Translations under genes and position numbers: made by a program
The notes under the pieces: generated by a model
Database searches by the model: none
What the model was told of the DNA's origin: nothing
What the model saw: the letters and a program-made list of their open reading frames with translations, nothing else
Shown here: piece by piece, positions 1 to 5,081 of the stretch
How positions within the stretch are numbered: the stretch's first letter is position 1
How the letters are laid out: the number at the start of each line of letters is the position of its first letter
NCBI GenBank assembly: GCA_958427375.1
Contig: CAUABY010000159.1
Span: 1-5,112, forward strand
Length of the DNA: 5,112 nt
Source of the DNA: an uncultured Eubacteriales bacterium
Lineage (GTDB): Bacteria > Bacillota > Clostridia > Oscillospirales > Oscillospiraceae
Direction: 5' to 3'

Positions 1-42
1 AAGTTGGGTGTTGATGGACGTTCGTCCACCTACCCCAACTTT
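1..42. terminator. Imperfect hairpin at the left edge, possible terminator
   Basis: The arms AAGTTGGG (1-8) and CCCAACTT (34-41) pair perfectly. The inner part pairs with small mismatches down to GGAC (16-19) / GTCC (24-27) around a GTTC tetraloop. On the plus strand the stem runs into TTTTAG, a short T-tract, so it could end a plus-strand gene that converges on the GAPDH gene from outside the window. It could also work in both directions or be a dispersed repeat. No coding sequence is supported between it and the GAPDH terminator. Confidence 0.45.
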
Positions 43-56
43 TAGTTTAGTACCGC

Positions 57-89
57 AAAAAACCTCTTCCCTTTTCGGGGAAGAGGTTT
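57..89 (-). terminator. Rho-independent terminator of the GAPDH gene
   Basis: The arms at 60-71 and 78-89 form a perfect 12-bp stem (AAACCTCTTCCC) around a 6-nt loop. Read on the minus strand, the 3' arm ends in an uninterrupted run of six T (complement of 57-62). It lies about 20 bases beyond the GAPDH stop codon, which is where an intrinsic terminator belongs. Confidence 0.9.
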
Positions 90-109
90 CAGATTTAGCG
101 GCGGATAAA

Positions 110-1135
110 TTAGGCCTTGCGAACCTTATCCATGTGGCGGGTGAGGTCGAGCATCTTGCAGGAGAAGCCCCACTCGTTGTCGTACCAGGCCATGAGCTTA
201 ACGAAGTTGTCGTTAAGAGCAAGGCCGGCCTTGGAGTCAAAGATGGAGGTGTGAGCATCGGTACGGAAGTCGGAGGAGACAACCTCTTCGTCAACGTACT
301 CAAGAACGCCCTTCATGGGGCCTTCGGAAGCGGCCTTCATAGCGGCGCAGATTTCGTCATAGCTTGCGCCCTTCTCAAGGCGGACAGTCAGGTCAACGAT
401 GGAGACATCGCCTGCGGGGATACGCATGGAGGTGCCGGTGAGCTTGCCCTTGAGTTCGGGGATGACCTTGCCGACTGCCTTTGCAGCGCCGGTGGAGGTG
501 GGGATGATGTTGTTGTAGACGGAGCGGCCGAGGCGCCAGTTCTTCTTGGAGAAGCCGTCAACAACAGACTGGGTAGCGGTGGAAGCGTGAACGGTGGTCA
601 TAAGACCCTCGACGATGCCGAAGTTGTCATTGAGAACCTTTGCCATAGGAGCAAGGCAGTTGGTGGTGCAGGATGCGTTGGAGACAAACTGCATGTCAGC
701 GGTGTACTTCTCAAGGTTAACGCCGCAGACGAACATCGGGGTGTCATCCTTTGCGGGGCCGGACATGACAACGACCTTCGCACCAGCGTCGATGTGGGGC
801 TGAGCGGCTTCCTTGGTGAGGAAACGGCCGGTGCATTCGAGAACGTACTCTACGCCCAGCTCGCCCCAAGGCAGCAGGGAAGGATCACGGTACTTGTCAT
901 CGGAAAGAACCTTAACGGTCTTGCCGTCAACGGTGAGGGTGCTGGCCTCGTCATCTGCGGTGACAACGGCGTCAAAACGGCCATGGACGGTGTCGAACTT
1001 GACACTGTAAGCGAGCTGACTTGCGGGATGACCGGGAGCGTTGATTGCAACGACCTCAATGTCATCGGACTTGATAGCAGCTCTGAAAGCCAGAGAACCG
1101 ATACGGCCAAAACCATTGATACCAACTTTGATCAT
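110..1135 (-). CDS. gap: Type I glyceraldehyde-3-phosphate dehydrogenase (phosphorylating)
   Basis: This cytosolic glycolytic enzyme oxidises glyceraldehyde 3-phosphate with phosphate and NAD(P)+ to 1,3-bisphosphoglycerate, and acts as a homotetramer in this family. The 341-residue product is of normal length. The N-terminal Rossmann motif NGFGRIG (residues 7-13) is present. The catalytic motif SNASCTTNCLAP places the nucleophile at Cys156, and His183 (TTVHAS) is the activating base. STGAAKAVGK and the C-terminal WYDNEWGFS are also diagnostic. The start ATG is preceded by GGAGG (1146-1150) with a 10-nt spacer. Oddities are Ala33 in VAINAP, where NAD-specific enzymes usually carry Asp, and DGFSKKNW where E. 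coli GapA has DGPSHKDW. The gene avoids TTA, CTA and TCA codons, consistent with high expression. Identity is certain; the gapA- or gapB-like role and the preferred cofactor are not. Confidence 0.98.
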   Translation of the reverse strand: MIKVGINGFGRIGSLAFRAAIKSDDIEVVAINAPGHPASQLAYSVKFDTVHGRFDAVVTADDEASTLTVDGKTVKVLSDDKYRDPSLLPWGELGVEYVLECTGRFLTKEAAQPHIDAGAKVVVMSGPAKDDTPMFVCGVNLEKYTADMQFVSNASCTTNCLAPMAKVLNDNFGIVEGLMTTVHASTATQSVVDGFSKKNWRLGRSVYNNIIPTSTGAAKAVGKVIPELKGKLTGTSMRIPAGDVSIVDLTVRLEKGASYDEICAAMKAASEGPMKGVLEYVDEEVVSSDFRTDAHTSIFDSKAGLALNDNFVKLMAWYDNEWGFSCKMLDLTRHMDKVRKA

Positions 1136-1180
1136 AATTGATATTCCTCCAATTAAAATAATAGACCTTATAAAATATAT

Positions 1181-1207
1181 GCAAAATCCCGCTTCGGGAA
1201 TTTATGC
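1181..1207 (-). other. Hairpin in the GAPDH mRNA leader
   Basis: TCCCG (1187-1191) pairs with CGGGA (1195-1199) around a 3-nt loop. The stem can extend through AAA/TTT and GC/GC after a one-base mismatch. It lies between the candidate promoter and the GGAGG site, so it would sit in the first half of the roughly 80-nt untranslated leader. On the minus strand it is followed by TTTTGC, so a weak attenuator is possible. An mRNA-stabilising 5' stem is equally plausible. Confidence 0.4.
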
Positions 1208-1223
1208 CTTATTTATCGTGCTA

Positions 1224-1253
1224 ATTTTAACATATAATAATGATAAAAAGCAA
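1224..1253 (-). promoter_or_regulatory. Candidate vegetative promoter for GAPDH (extended -10)
   Basis: Read on the minus strand, TTGCTT (1248-1253) is a weak -35. After 18 bases comes TAAAAT (1224-1229), preceded by TG plus one base, giving TGTTAAAAT, an extended -10. Transcription would begin near 1217, leaving a leader of about 80 nt. The surrounding DNA is strongly AT-rich. This is a match by eye to the sigma-A consensus. Confidence 0.6.
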
Positions 1254-1326
1254 TATTTCCCCTTGCTATTTTGAACAAAAAAACGCCGAAAATTTGTGTT
1301 TAATCGACCAATTTGTGGAGGGGGTA

Positions 1327-1354
1327 TTGTGTATTTTGTCGATAGTGATAAAAT
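1327..1354 (+). promoter_or_regulatory. Candidate promoter for the PAS/kinase-like gene
   Basis: TTGTGT (1327-1332) is followed after 16 bases by TAAAAT (1349-1354). The preceding TGA gives TGATAAAAT, an extended -10 of the same form as the GAPDH one on the other strand. Transcription would begin near 1361, downstream of the possible GTG start at 1329 and upstream of the AGGAG site at 1389. If used, it makes the ATG at 1404 the real start. Confidence 0.5.
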
Positions 1355-1388
1355 TAAAAAAGAGATTGAAAAGAAAATGTACTTAAAA

Positions 1389-1393
1389 AGGAG
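1389..1393 (+). promoter_or_regulatory. Ribosome binding site that favours the ATG at 1404
   Basis: AGGAG, within AAAAAGGAG, ends 10 bases before the ATG at 1404. A competing strong site, GGAGGGGG (1317-1324), lies at good spacing before an in-frame GTG at 1329. That earlier stretch is AT-rich and Lys-rich, unlike the rest of the gene, and contains the candidate promoter, so the later start is preferred. Confidence 0.55.
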
Positions 1394-1403
1394 TGTGCAG
1401 GTC

Positions 1404-2495
1404 ATGATTCAGATTTCTTCGGATATCCTTACTATGACGAGCGAGGCGGTTATACTCGCGCAGGCGGGCAGAGTGGAGTTTGCCAACAGCGCGGCCAGAG
1501 AGATACTCGGCGCCGATTGTGAGGGGAAGATGCTCAAGGACCTCTTTGAGCCGGATATTGCTAACTCTCAGGTGTCGTCATTCATCGCGGATACAACGGT
1601 CAAGGGCATGCGCTGCATGGTGCGCGTTTCCAAGCAGAAAAATATGCAGGCCATGTTTATCACACGCGGTGACGCTGAAACTGTCGAAGTGAACGACGCG
1701 TTTATATACGCGCTGAGAAGCTCACTGATGATGCAGTCAATGTCGCTGGAGCTTACGCGCGTGCGCGCCGAGGAGCAGGGAGACGAGGAGATGCTGGAGA
1801 ATGTGGCCGCGCTCACGCAGAGCTACTACAGGCTGACAAGGCTTGTGTCAAATATCTCCATCGCGCGCGAGATGGTCAGCGGAGGTATTTCCTTCACGCC
1901 GACAGAGCTTGACCTCGTGTCGCTTTGCCGCGCCTGCGTGGAGAACGTGCAGTTCTACTGCCACGAACCGAGCGTAACCTTCACGGCGATGCCCAGCATG
2001 CCAATCACGGCCGACGGTACGCTTGTCACCCAGCTTTTGCTCAACCTCATCTCGAACAGCCTCATCCACGGCAAGGACTGCACGCGCGTGAGCGTGAGCC
2101 TCATAGATGCGGGCGAGAGCGTTATAATCTCCGTTTTTGACGACGGCTGCGGCATAGAGGGCGACGAGCTGTACACGGTGTTCACCCGCTACAAGCACGA
2201 GTTCAATATGGCGGGGCTGGGCGGCGGCGCGGGGCTGGGGCTGACAGTCGCACGCGGGATTGCGGAAAAGCACAGCGGCACCCTGCTGCTTGAAAGCCGC
2301 CTTGACCGGGGAACAACCGTGCGCGTGTCACTGAAGAAGAAACTGCCCGTACAAAAGCTGATGCGCAGTGACGAAAAGGACTATGAGGCCGACACGGACG
2401 ATGTGCTTGTCGCGCTGTCGGATTACCTGCCCAAGAGCTGCTACAGAAACGGCTGTGCGGAGCAGGTGAAAAATCTGCACAGAGTGGGTAAATGA
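1404..2495 (+). CDS. Soluble PAS-domain histidine-kinase-like protein lacking the phosphoacceptor His
   Basis: The product is about 363 residues with no signal peptide or membrane segment, so it should be cytosolic. Residues ~5-90 look like a PAS sensor domain (EAVILAQAGRVEFANSAA). Residues ~97-165 resemble the two-helix dimerisation domain; the second helix RLTRLVSNISIAREMVSG is typical. Residues ~190-310 are an HATPase_c domain with N box NLISNSLIHG (Asn214, Asn218), G1 box DDGCG (246-250), a VFTRY F-box-like segment and G2 box GAGLGL (275-280). In the H-box, where kinases read HELRTPL, this protein reads YALRSSL, with Tyr102 in place of His; no other His lies in that domain. An acidic then basic tail of about 50 residues follows the ATPase domain. 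No receiver domain or response-regulator gene is visible nearby. It may be a pseudokinase, a phosphatase or ATP-binding regulator, or may use another acceptor. The start could instead be GTG 1329, adding 25 residues. Confidence 0.85.
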   Translation: MIQISSDILTMTSEAVILAQAGRVEFANSAAREILGADCEGKMLKDLFEPDIANSQVSSFIADTTVKGMRCMVRVSKQKNMQAMFITRGDAETVEVNDAFIYALRSSLMMQSMSLELTRVRAEEQGDEEMLENVAALTQSYYRLTRLVSNISIAREMVSGGISFTPTELDLVSLCRACVENVQFYCHEPSVTFTAMPSMPITADGTLVTQLLLNLISNSLIHGKDCTRVSVSLIDAGESVIISVFDDGCGIEGDELYTVFTRYKHEFNMAGLGGGAGLGLTVARGIAEKHSGTLLLESRLDRGTTVRVSLKKKLPVQKLMRSDEKDYEADTDDVLVALSDYLPKSCYRNGCAEQVKNLHRVGK

Positions 2496-2497
2496 GA

Positions 2498-2534
2498 GGA
2501 AAAAGAGGGTCTGCGACTCTCTTTTTCCCGTTTT
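2498..2534 (+). terminator. Hairpin directly after the kinase-like gene, probable terminator
   Basis: Beginning 3 bases after the stop codon, 2498-2511 and 2515-2528 form a 14-bp stem (GGAAAAAGAG... paired with ...CTCTTTTTCC) with one G-U pair and a 3-nt loop. The 3' side is CCG then only four T (2531-2534), so the U-tract is poor. It probably ends or attenuates transcription before the lipoprotein gene, making two separate units. Confidence 0.7.
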
Positions 2535-2557
2535 GGCAAAAAAATAATATAGATCCC

Positions 2558-2596
2558 GGAACAAAAAAGCTTGACGGCAGTCTACTATTATATAGA
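2558..2596 (+). promoter_or_regulatory. Probable promoter region of the lipoprotein gene, sigma class unclear
   Basis: This AT-rich stretch follows the hairpin and precedes the structured leader. TTGACG (2571-2576) is a good -35, but the best -10-like boxes (TATTAT 2586-2591, TATATA 2589-2594) are 9-12 bases away, too close for a sigma-A promoter. TAGAAG at 2593-2598 has a 16-base spacer but is a poor box. An alternative reading is GGAAC (2558-2562) with GTC (2580-2582), 17 bases apart, which resembles ECF sigma-factor promoters. Confidence 0.35.
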
Positions 2597-2606
2597 AGGA
2601 GTGTTT

Positions 2607-2648
2607 AGCATCGGTTGACAAGCGCGTGTGCTCTTACCTACCGATGCT
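2607..2648 (+). promoter_or_regulatory. 42-nt inverted repeat / stem-loop in the lipoprotein leader
   Basis: The arms AGCATCGGT (2607-2615) and ACCGATGCT (2640-2648) are perfect reverse complements. Inside, after a mostly mismatched 4x4 segment, AAG/CTT and GC/GC pair around one mismatch and a GTGT loop. The structure ends about 22 bases before the AAAGGAG site of the lipoprotein gene. A second SD-like GAAGGAG (2595-2601) stands just upstream with no good start codon after it. It could be an operator for a dimeric regulator or an RNA leader element; no T-tract follows, so it is not a terminator. Confidence 0.6.
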
Positions 2649-2683
2649 GCTCTGAGCGAACATACAAATGAAAGGAGAGCGAC

Positions 2684-4921
2684 ATGAAAACATTTAGCAG
2701 ATTGACAGCCGCGCTGCTGCTGTGCGCGGTGTGCCTGAGCCTCTGCGCCTGCGGCGGGGGCAAAGCGGCGGAAAAAGACCAAGCGATACCTCCAGCGCAG
2801 GAGGAATCGCCCGCACAGAGCGCTGCGCCGCCAGAGCCGGAGGCGACGCCTATACCCACGCCCTCGCCCACGCCCGACACGAGCGCGGCATTTACGGTGA
2901 ACGCCGTGAGCACGGAGCGCGCGGCAATACTGCCCGAGAGCGCCTACATCCGTTCAATGGTTCGCCTCTCCACCGGGCTTGCGCTATTGTGGGAGGACGG
3001 GGAGAACTACGGCCTCGGCATAGCGCCGTACACGCTGGAGGCTGACGGCAAGCCGAGCGTGAACGAGCCTGAGCGGATAGAGCTTGCTCTGCCCTATGAG
3101 GACAGCATCTGCTATGGCATCGTCCCGGCGGGGGTGGATGGTTTTGTGCTGCTCGTGGGAAACGGGCGCGACACGGGCTCAACCGCGCTGACGGCGACGC
3201 TCTATGACGCGCAGGGCGCGGCGCAGAGCAGCATGAGCATACCCGACTGGCGGCTTTCGACTGTGGACAGCTTTTGCGTGAGCGGCAGCGGCCAACTAAT
3301 TGTTGCCGCGGACAACTCTGTGATGGCTTACGGCTGGGGTGCGGAGCAGGGCGGCGAGGTACCGGTGGGATTTAACTACGTCAACCTGGTCAGCAGCATC
3401 GCTGGGGGCGTGGTGATAACCGGACACAAAGACTGGAAATCGTCGAACTACATATTTATGGACGAGAGCGGCGCGCTTCAGGACATTGACATGTATGCCC
3501 TCATCCCGGAGAACGACGCCGAGCTCATCCATGTGCCGGGAGACGCGAGCGACAACCCGGCCTGTCAGGGCTTCGCCGGGGAGTACATACTCAATACCGG
3601 CGCGTGTTTGTACGAAGTTTTGCCGGGGCAGATGATAAGCAAGCTTTTCACGTGGCGCGGCGCGGCACAGGACACGGTGAGGGATTCCTGCCTGCTTGCG
3701 GAAAAGTCACTCGCCTGCCTTGTGGACGGCAAGCTGACGCTTGCCTATGAGCACACGGTTAAAAAGCGCGAGAGCGGCAGGGTGCGCGTGGGCGTTGTGG
3801 AGATAGGCGTGGGTGGCTCAATCGCGCGCTCCCTTGCGGACGTAAACGGGGCGGACACGCCCTACACGGCCGAGTTTGTGAGCTATGCCAACGACGAGGC
3901 GGGGCTTGCCCGCTTTCAGGCGGACTTGATAAAGGGCGAATTTGACCTTGTGCTCTTCCATGACGAGGTCAACACCTTCAACGCTAATTTTGAAGATCTC
4001 TACCCCTATCTCGACGCGGACGCGGAGCTGACGCGCGGCAGCTTTATACCCGGATTTTTGGAGGGCAGCAGCATACAGGGCCAGCTCAAGCAACTCTGGA
4101 ACAGCGCGGCGATTTACACCATGGTCGCGCCCGCAGAGCTCGTGGGTGACGGCAAGGGGCTGACGGTGGATGACTGCAAGCGGATAGTGAGCGAGAGCGC
4201 GCAGGTGCAGTCTGTGCTGGATAATCGCTTTGGTGATGAAGCGCAGCTTCGCTATGACACGCTGCAAAATACTGCGTCCATGGCCTTGGCCGCCTTTATC
4301 GACAGGGACACGGGCACTTGCAGCTTTGACAGCGCCGAATTTATAGAGCTTCTGACCCTCTGCGGTGAGCTCAAGGCGAACCCGGATAGCGACAGCAAGG
4401 ACTTCCTGCTGTATGCGGAATGGCCGAACAGCGCAAACGGCATGACGTGGCGTGAAGAGCAGCTTGGCACCGCCTGCGTACCCGTTGGCTGGCCGAACGG
4501 CGGCGAGGGCATACACTACTACTACCTGCCGAACGATTTCAAAGCCTGCTATACCATGGCCATCCCGGCAAACAGCACCAACAAGAGCGGCGCGTGGGGC
4601 GTTATAAAATACATTCTCTCCGAACCGCAGCAGCGCAAATTCACAATCCCGGACGAATCCGGCTATACGCGTAGCGGCATGCCGGTGATATATGACGTGG
4701 TGGAGAGCTACAACAGGCAGAATTTCACGGATGAGCAGTGCGAGCTTTTCTTTGACCTCATGGAGCGCACACACTGCACCCTCGCCTACAAGGATGAGAG
4801 CCTGCGCCAGATTATAATGGAGGTCGGCCAGCGCTATCTCGCGGGCGACATCACGGCCGCCGCCGCCGCGCGGCAAATCCAAAGCCGCGTCAGCATCAAT
4901 ATGGCTGAGCAGTACGGCTGA
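2684..4921 (+). CDS. Lipoprotein with propeller-like N-terminal half and extracellular solute-binding C-terminal half
   Basis: The 745-residue product is an exported, lipid-anchored surface protein. Residues 1-22 are a lipoprotein signal peptide (positive start, hydrophobic core, lipobox LCAC) with lipidation predicted at Cys23. Residues ~24-68 are a Pro/Glu/Thr-rich tether (PEATPIPTPSPTP). Residues ~75-360 show repeated beta-strand blocks such as GFVLLVG, GQLIVAADNSVMAYGW and GGVVITG, suggesting a beta-propeller-like fold. From RVRVGVVEIG (366-375) it resembles family 1 extracellular solute-binding proteins: FDLVLFHDE (420-428), LYPYLDAD, WGVIKYILSEPQQRKF (638-653), SGYTRSGMPV, and the final AARQIQSRVSINMAEQYG. 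The AAAAGGAG-type site at 2671-2677 with 6-nt spacing fixes the start. Unusually, 13 cysteines follow Cys23. No permease or ATPase gene is nearby, so transport is unproven; a sensing role is possible. The ligand is unknown. Confidence 0.85.
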   Translation: MKTFSRLTAALLLCAVCLSLCACGGGKAAEKDQAIPPAQEESPAQSAAPPEPEATPIPTPSPTPDTSAAFTVNAVSTERAAILPESAYIRSMVRLSTGLALLWEDGENYGLGIAPYTLEADGKPSVNEPERIELALPYEDSICYGIVPAGVDGFVLLVGNGRDTGSTALTATLYDAQGAAQSSMSIPDWRLSTVDSFCVSGSGQLIVAADNSVMAYGWGAEQGGEVPVGFNYVNLVSSIAGGVVITGHKDWKSSNYIFMDESGALQDIDMYALIPENDAELIHVPGDASDNPACQGFAGEYILNTGACLYEVLPGQMISKLFTWRGAAQDTVRDSCLLAEKSLACLVDGKLTLAYEHTVKKRESGRVRVGVVEIGVGGSIARSLADVNGADTPYTAEFVSYANDEAGLARFQADLIKGEFDLVLFHDEVNTFNANFEDLYPYLDADAELTRGSFIPGFLEGSSIQGQLKQLWNSAAIYTMVAPAELVGDGKGLTVDDCKRIVSESAQVQSVLDNRFGDEAQLRYDTLQNTASMALAAFIDRDTGTCSFDSAEFIELLTLCGELKANPDSDSKDFLLYAEWPNSANGMTWREEQLGTACVPVGWPNGGEGIHYYYLPNDFKACYTMAIPANSTNKSGAWGVIKYILSEPQQRKFTIPDESGYTRSGMPVIYDVVESYNRQNFTDEQCELFFDLMERTHCTLAYKDESLRQIIMEVGQRYLAGDITAAAAARQIQSRVSINMAEQYG

Positions 4922-4925
4922 CGTC

Positions 4926-4990
4926 AAAACAACACTGTGAGGTCATCAGGCACCGCAAGCAGTGCCTGATTGACCGACAGTATTGTTTTT
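4926..4990. terminator. Long intrinsic terminator after the lipoprotein gene, possibly bidirectional
   Basis: Two 28-nt arms (4926-4953 and 4962-4989) pair almost throughout, including a perfect ATCAGGCAC-type inner block and ACTGT and AAAACAA outer blocks, with a few bulges or mismatches and an 8-nt loop. The plus strand then reads GTTTTTCC, a five-T tract, starting 4 bases after the stop codon. The minus strand ends in GTTTTG, so it could also stop a converging transcript. Confidence 0.9.
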
Positions 4991-5081
4991 CCTTTCCAAA
5001 TCAAAGCTGCTTCGCTGGGCTTCGATTTGGTTATCGGAACGTGTTCAACTTCTATCAGTTTTATCTGGAAAAACAATGCTG
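4978..5081. repeat. Separated 15-nt inverted repeat flanking the second hairpin
   Basis: CAGTATTGTTTTTCC (4978-4992) and the reverse complement of 5067-5081 (CAGCATTGTTTTTCC) match at 14 of 15 positions. They enclose the hairpin at 4996-5030. The left copy is also the 3' arm of the terminator, so the right copy repeats, in the same orientation, the terminator's 5' arm (AAAACAACACTG against AAAACAATGCTG). The rest, to the right edge of the window, shows no supported gene. Confidence 0.5.
4996..5030. repeat. Second hairpin / inverted repeat downstream of the terminator
   Basis: CCAAATC (4996-5002) pairs with GATTTGG (5024-5030), and after one A-C mismatch AAGC (5004-5007) pairs with GCTT (5019-5022), leaving an 11-nt loop. 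No T-tract follows on either strand, so a plain terminator is unlikely. It may be part of a small non-coding repeat element together with the inverted repeat that surrounds it. Confidence 0.6.

Noticed and set aside
8..1141. A 377-codon plus-strand open frame covering the whole GAPDH gene
   Set aside because: It is codon-in-phase with GAPDH on the opposite strand, so stops would need TTA, CTA or TCA codons, which this highly biased gene avoids. The translation is low-complexity Gly/Val/Asp-rich and has no family motif.
1296..1403. N-terminal extension of the kinase-like protein from GTG 1296
   Set aside because: No ribosome site precedes 1296, and the stretch is AT-rich, intergenic-like and holds a candidate promoter.
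1848..2273. A 141-codon minus-strand open frame inside the kinase-like gene
   Set aside because: It overlaps the ATPase domain, whose motifs are clear on the plus strand. The antisense translation is Ala/His/Arg-rich with no recognisable motif.
2615..2671. A possible 18-residue leader peptide starting at TTG 2615
   Set aside because: The start is TTG and lies 13 bases from the nearest GAAGGAG. The frame passes through the stem-loop and has no amino-acid run typical of attenuator peptides.
3818..4927. A 369-codon minus-strand open frame opposite the lipoprotein gene
   Set aside because: It is again in phase antisense to a GC-rich gene and starts inside the lipoprotein's terminator. The plus-strand protein has a lipobox, domains and a ribosome site, whereas this one has none.
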